A program made the translations under genes and the position numbers. Positions 52,201 through 64,000 of a stretch of 64,000 bases of DNA are shown here, piece after piece. The notes under the pieces were generated by a model. The model was not told the DNA's origin. It searched no databases and was given only the letters and a program-made list of their open reading frames with translations. The stretch is from NCBI RefSeq assembly GCF_002443255.2, contig NW_019211456.1, forward strand, positions 28,145,341-28,209,340, in the 5' to 3' direction. Source of the stretch: Varroa destructor (Eukaryota > Arthropoda > Arachnida > Mesostigmata > Varroidae). How positions within the stretch are numbered: position 1 is the first letter of the stretch; each line of letters starts with the position of its first letter.

Positions 52201-55200
52201 AGCCTGGGTTCTCCAACATGGCGTCAACAGTTTAACAAGTTTTTCCAGCGGCCACTCTGAAGATTGCCTGGTCACAAGGGTTGCCGCTGTGTGCGTTATC
52301 AGCAAATCCACATCGGTCTTCTCAGCAAATAGGCGTGTCGATGTCTGATAAAGAAGCAGCGTAAAAGTTCCTGGATAGCTAGTCTTCTACTGTACAGACA
52401 ACTTGGAGTAGTTTTTTGATATTATTTTGCAATTTAAATTTCCCTCAACAAGCTGATAAGAAGGCAAGACGGCCATTGCGACATCTCGTTGATAAAGCAC
52501 CTTTCAACACTTCTATCAGTGTCTATTCAAATTAGGTATTGATGCAGCTGTTGTCAACCACGTTGTGGCTTGCCTCCAAGACTTGGCTGCTCGAGCAATG
52601 GCCGTCTGATCCGCGTCATCTTGGGTTGCACCCTTGGGATAAACCGCCGCTATTATCAGTTCGAAGCTAAACCGGACAAGACTCCTTCGTAAACTCTGAC
52701 TTTCGGCTTATCCAAGTACAACTGCTTCGTTATACAGAATTGTCGTCCTTGGAAAGTGTCGTACCCTTTGAGAACCTGAAAATGTTGATGACATTATATT
52801 TGATGCATGAGTACAATATTCCTACATTATTATACTTAAAACTATTATTGTCAATGGATTGTAACTGAAGCTATTATAGACTTATAATACAACCTACTAA
52901 CTCACACCGTTACAGAAGACAATAACATATTTTCTAGCGGACGGATAATTATAGTAAATTTCAACAATCGTTGCTCTTCGCAAGCGGACCAACAGGCAGA
53001 TTCTGTCCCATGGCACTGAAGCGTAAAATTCACTTAACGAAGACATTCTAATGAAGGCGTTGTCTCTTCACAGACGGCATTGTTAGGTGCACACGCATCC
53101 AAAGGGAAGGGAGGTTCTTTTCGTTAGATATCATCTTCAAGAAAAAAGATCAGCACCTGACTGTTCCCTACCACGACCACCTTCTCACGCCAGGCTCAAC
53201 GGGAGCTCTACTCCTACCGTATATACGTTAGTTATATAGTTATTTAGATATATGAACTGGTGTCCATATGTCTGGGGTAGCTTCAATTTCTCTTTCGTAA
53301 GTAATAAACGTCTTACCTAGATAAAAAAAAAAACTGCCATTATGCAAAATAGAATGCTCTATACAGCTTGAGTCGCCTAATGTTAGAGCAAACCTAACGC
53401 TTGCGAAAGCACAGTGACGAAAAAAAGTATGTATACGGTAAATTATTGTTGTTGCTGTGACCGTGTCCTAATATCGATAATGTTGTGATCATACGAATAT
53501 GTACTAACAAGCACAAACACATTGGCATGAGAACAATAACATCCTACACCTGACGCCTAACAATGACGGCCTACACCAGAGAAGGCTATATCCTCCCTGT
53601 TTCTATCGTCTGCAGTCTTGTCCCTTCTGTTCTCCTTTTTACTTTTGCTCTTCGTCGTTGTCTTTTTTATTGTTGCATTTTGTCCTGACTTCGTTTACAT
53701 CTGTCTTCCTGCTATCAGCTTTTCGTCTTTGCTCGGCCGTCCTAGTTTAGCTTTGCTAAGGACCACTTCCAGTAATAGTCATGCACCACGGCCAACCCAT
53801 TTCTTTTACTAGACTCTCTAACACTCTTGCGCGACTGGGAGCCAGTAGTTTTACGTTGACTTTTCACCCTGCAACCTTAGAAAGAGACCTCTGCCCGAAC
53901 GGAACCTCGTCCAAATTCTCGAGAACAGTCTGACTCCCCCAGCGAGCATTTCTCATGTCCAATTGCGCTCCGTTCAGAACATTTTCTCGTGTTGTTTCGC
54001 TCACATTGAAACGTTCGTCGCTTCTACGGTCGTCTTAACTTTTCTGCTTCTTTTTACTATTCTCCCCGGCAATCACTCCCGTCGCCATCGCCTAGATCTC
54101 GTCAGTGGGACGCCTTTGCCATTTTTTCAGGCAGCATGAACGAAGGGTGGCAGAATTGGTCGCTCGCTTGTCTGAATAGTGGTGTATTTGAACCATTTTT
54201 TTTAAAAAAAGCAACAAGAGATTCGAGGGGAGGCGAATGATGAGCCGGCAGAAAAAACTACTGTGCCTATACATGTCTTTTGCCATAACTACACCTGTTT
54301 CTCTATTGAGATATTTACTTGTGCGTGTTGTGTTGTATAAAAGGTTTACTAATGCTAAATACATTTGTCGGAATAGAACAAACATATGCCGCGTGGTATC
54401 TAACTGGAAGCTGTACAAAAACAGCGAAAGAAAGAATTGATACTGTATTTAGTTTTTGAGGATCGGTGGTAATGATTAGGCTGGGTTGGGGTAACGTAGT
54501 GACTAAATGTTAAAATTGACCAGCTGTGCGATTAGTACAAATCCCTGTTATAATAATTCGTTCGCGTTCAAAATTTAACACCTATAGAACCCTGTTTTGA
54601 GACTCGCAAAATGATTTTTCGCCAAATCTCGCTGAGCCTTCGTGCAAGAAGGTCAGAGCTGGCTCGACCTGACTTGTCGAAGGGGATTAAAACTAAGCAG
54701 AAGCACTCTCTTCCTTGACAGTTTTGCGCTACGTTGAAAGTACTTGCAATAAAATAAAGGTCGAGTCTTTTAGCTAGATGTTTACAGTAGACCGAAAAGC
54801 ACTAAGCTCAATTGGATGCCGAATTACATCAGAATGTATGTTTTTTTTTGCCTTGTGTGCTCCAGATACTTGTGGTATATCTACTTGTAGTACGAGTGCG
54901 GCATTTGACCAGAGTTGTGACAATAATCGTCAATAATACCTGTAGATGTAGCGAACCTCTGTTCTGTAGGAGCGTAAGCAAATTGAGTACTGAATATGAG
55001 ATCACCTACCTCACTAGCAGTAATACACGGGGAAAATCATTAGAAACGTAGACATAAGTGCTAAGTAACGGAATAACGAAATCGATATAGACTATAGTTA
55101 GGATACTTATTTGAGCTGAGACATTAGACAATATAATGCTGAAATAATCATTGTGTCTGAATCGGAAGACATGCATGCATACGTTATGTTATACTACTTA

Positions 55201-58200
55201 CTGAAAATGTACAAGCCACGAAAACTGATCTATCCAACTTGAGTGAAACTCGTCATAAGATCAGCATTTAATCCACACCTACTACAACAGTAGTATAACA
55301 GAGTTTATAATATGTTAACCAAGATTATGCTACATCGTCCGTAATTGGCTAAAACGTAATCGATCGTACCAAGAGATGCCTTCATCATTATCTTAATACT
55401 CTTAGTAGAAAGGATAATCCTATAACCTTATGCCCCGAAAAACTCATCCTATACTTCGGAGACACCGGAGTTGTTGCTCAAAACATTCACTTATGCTTTT
55501 TTCTGCACGCCGGCTCGTCTGATAGTTTAAAGTTTGCCCATTAGTCGTGCCCCGTTTTCCAGTTGTGGCATCGTTGTGGCAGCAGTAGAGAGATATTCTA
55601 ACAAAATAAATCCTTTCATCCTTGATAAGGAATTGTTGACTTTGTGAAGAGGCTGTTCTCTGTCAAAGTTGCAACACGAAATAACCGATAACGAAACAGA
55701 AACACATTTTCTCCCATAGAATAATTGCTATACATATGTTTTTAAAGTTCCTTGGATATGGGCACATGTTCTTACAGGAAATACTGGCAAGTTTCAATAT
55801 GTAACATGTTGAAATATAATTTCGAAAATGTACCCATAGGTACATACGGATTTTTATTCGCTGTTTTCGGTCACCAACGTAACCATACGGTGTTCAAGAG
55901 GGCGTGCACGATCCCATGACTTACAGTGACAAACATTAATTAATAGTAGGCATTTTTAAAAGTCTGGAAAAAGAAAGGTTAGTAACCGGTTGTATTTCAG
56001 TGAATAGGGTCCGCACACATTGGTGGAACACTGATAATGTCCCTTTTCACCTCAAAAGAAGATAGGTTAAACACCAAAGCGATAGCTAGCTTGCCTGACA
56101 AAAATAAAAATCAATAAAGACATCACCCTAAACCTTTAAAACCTTTACATATCTGAAAATCCTTCGAGTGAACTCTGTGCGCAGTTAGGTTTAAATTACT
56201 TATCATTTCGATTTAAGTCTTCATTTTTCCGGAATATACCTCATGCGTTTCTTGCTAATCTAAGAAATAAATGTCGCCAGAAATTGGCCACGATGCCTCT
56301 ATTAGCATACTGATTCCGGTTAACGCAGTATATAGCAGTATGCATTGAAAAGGGTACATTAATGGAGCTCTAGTATGACGCGTTCCTTCGGGTAACTGCT
56401 CTGGTAACCCACGTATTTATGGACTGCGCTTGTGGGTGGAGCGCTTGTAGGCCGCGCATTTATAGTCTGCTCCAACGTAGTCGGCTTTCGATCTGGCCTT
56501 GTGTATTAGTCTTGGGTATGTTTTTTCTCGTCATAAGTTCTTCTAAATCGCAACTCCTAACTGTTTCCTTTATTGTTACATCAAGAGGATCGATCTGCTG
56601 CGTGTACGAATGCCTGCTCGGTGCACAAGCTCTTGTACTGCAAGGAGAACAAGAAGTATGCTGTCACATTTGCACAATGGTTCCAGAATTGGCTATTTTT
56701 TTATGTTTATGGCATCATTTATGGCCTCATATATCATCATATAGTATGGCATGTAACATCAAACTAGCAAACTAGTAGTAGAAGCAATGATGAACCGACA
56801 GAGGCTTGCTTGTTTAGTTGCTTACTAGAAAAGCATACATTGAAGTTTGGATTGAAGTAAATTTTCCGTCGTTGTCCTTAATTAACTTTTACGTTCGAAC
56901 CAATTTGCAAAGGTCATGTTGTGTCGAAGTGCTCTCCTTTTGGAAACGCTACGCCATGCAAATGATTATAAACTAACGAGATACGCGAACAGTAATTATC
57001 GCATTACACGGCGCTTTGGGCCTCCGCATGGCGTGGCGACAGCTTATCAACCAAGCAGGAAACACTTTTTCAATAGATATCTTTAAGTGTCGAAGGTCTA
57101 GCGGGTCTAGAAGGCCAACGAACAATCTCGATTTTTTTTGTTTCCGACATTTGTTGCATTTTTTCGGTTTCTCGTGTGTGCTTGATCGGTTTTTGCATCT
57201 TCAATCCGTGTGAAACAGCAATGATGAGATTGAAAACTCAATTGGAGGTATAACCAAAATCGCCAAGACAAACGAAGATGTGGAGGATACAGCAACGACG
57301 GCCCACGCTTTTCGGCTGCCTTCATACTCTGACTCATGCAGCGTTCCTCAGCTAGACATACAAATTGGTAGTATTAACGCGTGAAAACACGACGCTGGAT
57401 GTTAACTACCTGGAGGAGCCTACTAAGAAGCTCCTGACTTCTAGTTCGCCTCCAGATCTCGCTCTGCAATCCAGCTTTTGTGCTATATTCCTTTTGGGCG
57501 CAAACTGCTTCGTCTTGAACTGTCATTTTATTTCTATTTACCCCCCGTCCTTTCCCCCTTCTTTATATATTTGTCTTTCCCTTAGGCTCTTTCTCTTTCT
57601 TTTTTCTGTTCTATACATCCGTCGACGAAGTGGGCGCCCAATTAGACTGCTTTTCCAAAAACCAGGAGAATCGGTTTACGCCCACCAAATGGGATCTACG
57701 TTGAACGAAAGGGGCAATTCACGGGTGCTTATTCCAGATAAGGTCCGGTACAAGACACTGTTGGATGAGGCTAATCATTGACTCTGGGAACTGCAAGAAA
57801 AGGTTCCTCCATCTGTCTGTTCGAATTTCTATCGCAGTTTCTTCCATCGTTGTTGCTAGATCCACCGCCGCTCAGAATTCGTGGCGGTATCTAAATGGTA
57901 TCGAGAAGTAGTAGCAAAAAAATTAAGGTGGAAGCTGAGACAGTGGCTATCTTTTTCTTGTAGACGGCTGGGTTTTTCCTTTCAATATTCCCGTTTTAGC
58001 AGAATGAGAAACAGCAGCTGTAGCTGCAGCTAGCAGACACGGAGAAAAGAAGAAGTAAATGGAAGAAGGAAGTGCAGCATTCTATCGCGCTGGAAAAATA
58101 CAGAAAGGGTGTTGTGTTTAGATAGTGGCCGGTAAAACACTGTTTTAAACTGTACACGTGGCAAACGATACGTGCAGAGGTCACGATGCAACAGAAGGAA

Positions 58201-61200
58201 AGGTAATTGTTGAGATGACGGTATTGCTCAATGATTCTGCTAGTAGACTGCTTCTTGGTGCCGATGTTCGCGCATTATTGACACTTAAAGTGTTTTAGCT
58301 AGTTATAGGGTATTGACCCCTTAAACAAGCTTTCTGGCTGAGCTGGCTTTCTACTATCCGAGAGAGGTAGTTTGAAAGCAAACACTGATGCCATAAAATG
58401 AAATGCTTCAAGAATCACCTAACTTTAACTAAATATTAGTGATAAAGTTATCTGAAATGCTCTCATCTGGTAGAGCTGTAAACTTTGGGGGCTTAGATAT
58501 AACGAAAATTGCGTAATATGTAAGCAATCTCGCCTTCGGCATGAGTGCTAGCAGGCCGGGGAGTGTTGCTAACCTCTACGCGAGAGCCGGTCGGACTTTT
58601 TTATAGCCTAACACATCCAAACGACAATGCTAGAACGAGCTCTTCACATTGCGTTCATTTATTTTTTGTTTCTGGCTACGCATACATTTGCCTATGTTTA
58701 CCGGTACATGCCAGTGTGTCCTGGGAGTGTCATTCATCATGTGCTCTAGAAAGGTGTAGGCTTAGCCATGTAGTTTAGACAAGACGTCCTTCGTCCACTG
58801 CAGTAGGACCCCATGAAGTCCTTCGGTCTACCCGAGTGCTCACCTCCTATTACATCTACAACTATGTGTAGAACGGTCTCTATTCACGATGCGCTCGTTG
58901 CAGGATGCTTCCACGTGCTGCGACGGAAAGGCGAATAAGAAGAAAAATAAGAAAGTACGAATGTTTGGCAAAGATTTACAGAGGTAGGGCGAGAGCCGTA
59001 TAAGGGATAGAACCGAGAGGAAATGGCTAGCAAACTACCAAACAGAGAGCCTGAGATAGTCTGACGCCCATATGGCCAACATCACTCGCGACAGTAATAC
59101 TAGGTGTGCGCTTGTGCCGCTTTGTACGACTGTATATCGCATGTCTTATATGAAAAATATATAGCCAGATCGCTATGCGGTCATGCCATGTCGGGATTAG
59201 GGCTGTAGAAGAAAATAAACAAAAGTTGGACCGTAGCACAGGTTCTCGTTGTTGAGCACAGCATACATAGAACCCCTGTTACAAACAAACGGTAGGGGGA
59301 ATATGTGTTATATCTTGTGTATTTTTTCTTGTTTTTACAAGAGAGGTAGCCGAAATTTCCCACAAACGATATTATTTAATTTTATTCATAGTTGCTATTT
59401 GCTAGAACGCAGGATTACATATATTGCCTGACACATCTATCGGTATCCACGTCGCTTCAGGTACATGAATACACAAACTACTCCTAGTCAGGCGCAGAAC
59501 TATAGGGAAAGTTCGAAATCAGCTAGCCGCTATACATAAGAACACGCCAGGAAAGGTATCCATATGTTACCCATATCAATTCATTTAACTTGATGTATTG
59601 ATATTTTAAGTTAAAGATAAGCATTAAATCTCTATTTCATCAAGATACGATGCACTGGTCACAATAACACTACAAATTGTGACGATGCTCTCGAGTCACC
59701 TTTCCACTTTAAAGGATGTATATCCTGTGATAAACATCAGATGAGCCTTCATACGTCATACCTGCCCAAGAAAGCTTCAAAGGCTTTCAAAAAAACGAAT
59801 AGGTCTTTTTGCAGTTCCACAGTATAGTTGAACAGTGTTCTTTGTTCCGTCATCGTCTAGTTTTCGCTCATGGTTACAAAGTCATTAAAAGCATGTAAAC
59901 ACTGAATAGCTAAAGCGGAAAGGCACGCGAGCTTATATAGTTACCAGGACAAATCAGAGCATTATGTTGTAATGCTAGCCAGCCGAAGTTGCTGTAGCTG
60001 CTTCTTCTTCTAATACAACGGACTTATACCCTTTGCTTGTTGCGTTTAGTATTTTCTGGTAATTTTTGTATGCTAGCCTGATTCATTATGTCGTTTGCTC
60101 GGTTCTACCGCAAGGGGCTCGTTAAACCAGCCTGCGCGAAAAACTTTAAGAAAGTCGAATGGGAAATGTAACTTTTCCCCTGGTCTCCTTGCCTCCCATC
60201 GCTTAACGTTCTGCTAGGGTTGCATGTGCGGACAGCCCCGTACTCTAGACGCGAGATGACGAACAATATTTTTCCTCACACTTCGTTGTACCTCATTTGT
60301 GTTTCGCTGCGAAACGACAACTGCCTTAATAGTCTCATGGCAAGCAGAGCGAGTCTAGTTGTGACGCATTCTCTGGGGAGTTTACTATCACCGTATTCAT
60401 CTAACAATTCACTGTTCGGCTGCGTAAGTACCTAGAGAACCGGGCTGATTGCGAGACACGCATAGGTCCTTGTAGCTCACATGGTAACGTTCTATGTGCC
60501 ATCTTCGCTCATCAACAGAAGGGAAACAAAAGCCACCTATTTGAGACGATGTGCGTTCATGCGGGATATGCACTTCTACGAGGAACTTCTACGAAGTTTC
60601 TGCCACGAGTAACCGTTCGGGTCAGAGCTGACGTGTTTTACGTACGTGCAGTGCCGGATTATATGTCTACAAGTGATCGGTTTGCAATTTGCAATCGAGA
60701 TTGCCCAAGCATGAAGTGTTTCTTTTCTATTTATTTTATACAAATATATCTTCTTTGAAAGAAAATCTTGTAATGGAAACAATTTTTCTGTGAGAGCACG
60801 ACCATTTACATCGGATAGTGCTCAATTCTCTGGTGGCGCACATTTCGACTACTTCAAATACGGAACAAAAAAGCTTGAATGAATCCAGACAGACAGAAAG
60901 ACCGTCGCCCTTAAAGCAAGGAGCATAAGCATTGCAATACCTGCCTTCATTTGCTAAGCCCTTTTATATAGACTAGATAACACAAACTGCATTTGTTTAG
61001 ATAATAAATTGCAATTAGATTTATCTCGAACGATACACAAGTACTGCATAATTTGTGCTATTAAAGGTTCAATTAAGTAGTGAGACTTATAGTCAGGCTC
61101 AAAATCCGTAGCCATAGATTCACGATTGTACACTTCGACTGTTAGGCACCGTGATGAACATTACCGATCGAATGTACTTTTCTTTGACATGTTCAATTGT

Positions 61201-63385
61201 CTGCTTGTGCCCTGATGCGCGCAGCTCCTCCTGTCTGGTCTTACCCCCCCACCCCCATTCACCTATTAGTACGTGTAGCTTCTTTAATGCATCGTTAAAG
61301 GAGAGCACGTATCCGGATATAAAACTCATATTCCGTCCGCGAAAAGTTTGGTCTTGCGTTGAATGTTGGCAGTCTTTCGGTTGGCGATGATCCGGCGCCC
61401 CCTTTTGCACTAATGGCCGAATGCAACGCTTGGATCCGGTTGGTTGATTGATTATGAGTGTGTGCAGCCGCATCTCGGCGTCCGCACAAGCGAATGGCTA
61501 TGGAAATGAAAGCAGGTGACAGATAACGTCATGCTCAAGCGTGTACCGGTCTGCCCTACCTCCGCGGACTGACATCAACAACGATATCAAAAATACCTTG
61601 TTACCTCGGCAGACTGGCGACTCAAGACAGACCGGTCAGAAAGGAAACAAATGATCAGCGATGTGTTTGCCCCTTTATGTACGTATATTATACATGTATT
61701 ATATATATATATGTATAGCTTTCTATTCAGACAGCCAGATCTACGCCACTTGCAGGGTACGAATTTATCAAGTCGGCTTCCGGCGATCAAGCAACGAACG
61801 AAAATAAGAACAGTGGGCTATTTGGAAAATGTGGCCCAACGCCAAAATTATACTTTATCACATAGTTTTCTTTAACAGGGCATCGTATTCATTATTACTT
61901 CTCTTAACTATTCTTTTTAAATTTATATTATAATTTTATTTATTGTTATTATTCCATTCGCATTATTATGACTGAGAAATTTCGTTAATATTCTACTATT
62001 TGCCACAGAGCAATTTTTACGCTAATCATACGTCGCCCGCGTAAAATGCTACTGCGATTGATAAATACGCACCTGTATTCCCTTCAGATGTAACGCTTAG
62101 TTAATCGGAGGGTTCTGATTAATTTTCGTTCGTTGTATCACTGCATCAAATGTTATCTATACGCTTATTTCATTGATTTTTGTGCGATGGGATATGGTCG
62201 ATGAGCAGATGACCATTATGTGTCAACTAGTATGACAGAAGGGCTGCGCTGTCTAAGAAATTTAAGACTGTGACAGTATGTTGCAGGTAAGCCACAGATG
62301 TCCCGATATGAGGGGACTCGTGCGTGGTGCATCGTATCCGAAGTGCCACACTGCTTTCCAATGCATACATATAGACGCAGAGTGGACTCTGAATGTCATA
62401 CGCCTGCGTAAAATCGAATACTTACATAAACATGTGTCCAGTTAGTAAGTCAACATACGTTTGGTTAATAACGTGACGGAACTTGTTCACTTCCTTACGA
62501 TTCGGATTCTAGGAGCTATTAAGAAACTTGTTCTCGTAGGGGCTGTTACAAACACGCCTATTCTTCCCCACTTGCTGCATAACCACAAGAAGAATATGCT
62601 CGAGTGTTTACGGCTGAAGCCAACGACGAGGCTCTAATAATAATCGTTAACGTGCGCAGGCCCCGAGCTAATCGAATAGACTGCCCGTAACTTACTCGAA
62701 AGAGCCCCCAATAAACTTTCTTAAATTCAACAACTCGGAAAGTAAACAGCCATTAATAAACATGAATGACTAACACACACTTTACAATAAGGACTTTTGT
62801 AGTAAGTAAGTTTTGTTGTAACCGCTGAATTTAGTCACTGACTTAGTAGGCCTTTTTCAGGGCGCTTTCCGTATGCTGGTAACATTCAACAGCATCAATA
62901 GCGTTGGTCGATCGGTGCAATTCTAATAGGATTTCTACTGCATATGCGGCCTTAGAGCTGGGACCGGTCTAACCTGACCAGCAAGCTCATGTAAATTCTC
63001 GTTGCCCATCAACTGGATAGGAACACAGTGTACCGCGTGGGCCGAAATCGATACCATGTCACTAAGATAACTTTCGTAGCTCATTAGGGCAACAGCATAA
63101 TTTCAACGACAAGCTAGCTAGATCGACAATTAATCTCATGAGAGCAATACAGAGATATCACCGTACCAGTTTGTAACTGAAAAGCATATAATGTCGTGTC
63201 AATTTAGCTGCCCTTTAAATATAGAGTGGTTCGTTGTGAAAATATGCCATCTTTGCTCATACAACTACGTAATGTGGCAATAGCTATCATTTTGTAGAAT
63301 TTATCTAGCATACCTATCTAGGTTGGCGTTACTGTGAATCTACTAGAAAGCTTCGACCTTTGACTATATTACTTTTCTCCTTCTT

Positions 63386-63409
63386 ATTATTATTATTAAT
63401 AATATTATA
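63386..63409. repeat. TTA/TAA trinucleotide tract
   Basis: ATT units run into AAT units, forming a small AT-rich inverted tract that ends in an acceptor-like TATAG. Confidence 0.85.
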
Positions 63410-64000
63410 GGTGCATTGTGGTAGTGCAAACCCCGTAATAACAGAAATAATCTATCTTGAACACACAGAGAGGAGTTGGCGTTTTCTTTTCCAGTTTTCA
63501 GGAGCTCATAATCGTGCAGGATATTTTGTCGACCGTTACGGCATAAGCGAATACGGATTTAGCTTCATAGAAAGTTCCAAGCAGGAAACGTCTACTTCAA
63601 CCCTAGCGGCATCTCTTAGTTCCTCAAAGTATCAAGTGCTAGGAAAATCAACAGAACTTTTAGAATCCCTAGAGAAAAACCGAGTTATTTCTTTCGATTT
63701 CCTTAGAAACGTCTCTTTTCCTCCTCCTCTAGATCGACGCAACGCTTATAAATAGATATTTAGAAATATTTGATAAGAAGCACTCTTCTCTCACAAACTC
63801 GTGTGAAGATCTTCGCTTAAAGTCGTTGCTTACATTACACATTGTAAGCATCGCAATTCATTTTAGTAATAGACAACCTATCAGTATGTTTTATTCCTTG
63901 ATTCTAACAAACGAAAAATAATGCGACATTCAAGGGTCTCAAGCCATACGAGTGGTGCAAGGAGAAGGGCTTGACGTTTCACTGGGTACCAACAAGAAGC

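Larger units (their letters stand above)
41073..64000. other. Flank or long 5' intron, no recognisable gene
   Basis: This stretch is AT-rich with scattered GC-richer islands (about 43600-44350, 47040-47320, 52250-52760, 53590-54080 and 57360-57800). I recognise no functional gene on either strand, and the missing receptor 5' exon was not found. It holds the TG and AT microsatellites near 43.8 and 44.8 kb, overlapping palindromes at 49235-49259, a tRNA-like relic at 46001-46050, and several weak retroelement-like frames discussed as findings. The frame at 63411-63755 (plus; GTG, not ATG, start) follows acceptor-like sequences but resembles nothing I know. Confidence 0.5.

Noticed and set aside
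60220..60435. Plus-strand frame running into a perfect GTAAGT donor at 60424
   Set aside because: No recognised product, no matching downstream acceptor or exon, and single perfect donors are expected by chance in 64 kb.

Overview
The window looks like one stretch of an AT-rich, gene-poor animal nuclear genome. There is no operon layout, no dense coding, and the only convincing gene is split by introns with GT/AG borders. That gene lies on the minus strand and encodes a rhodopsin-family peptide GPCR of the allatostatin-C/somatostatin receptor type. I infer an arthropod, possibly a chelicerate or mite, from the receptor family, its long introns and the surrounding noise. The species cannot be fixed from the sequence.

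Layout, following the gene from high to low coordinates: 29909-64000 is the upstream flank or a very long 5' intron. I could not find the exon for the N-terminus, TM1 and TM2 there, so the gene probably continues beyond position 64000. The first visible exon (29683-29908) carries TM3, DRY and TM4. After a 5.5 kb intron comes 23986-24149 (ECL2 with its cysteine, and TM5). After a 21.6 kb intron come 2230-2400 (ICL3 and TM6) and, 182 bp on, 1918-2047 (TM7 with NPxxY and the start of the C-tail). Phases match at all three joins (phase 1, phase 0, phase 0), giving about 230 contiguous codons. The last exon ends in a split codon, so at least one more exon follows. A weak candidate is 638-819; otherwise it lies left of position 1.

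Other content: a decayed non-LTR retrotransposon reverse-transcriptase fragment on the plus strand near 40.8-41.1 kb, broken by a frameshift in an A-run and a stop; a possible small intronic gene at 25201-25479 (minus) with a TATA box and a signal-peptide-like start; microsatellites and homopolymers; and an unusual set of short, almost perfect inverted repeats scattered through intron and flank. The hairpins carry no transposon features and look like products of local template switching, or possibly a family of tiny foldback sequences. Most other open frames fit chance in AT-rich DNA and are left out.

The most notable observations are the perfect hairpins (especially 14080-14130, 12740-12792 and 29184-29232), the very large receptor intron, and the candidate secreted peptide ORF inside the next intron.
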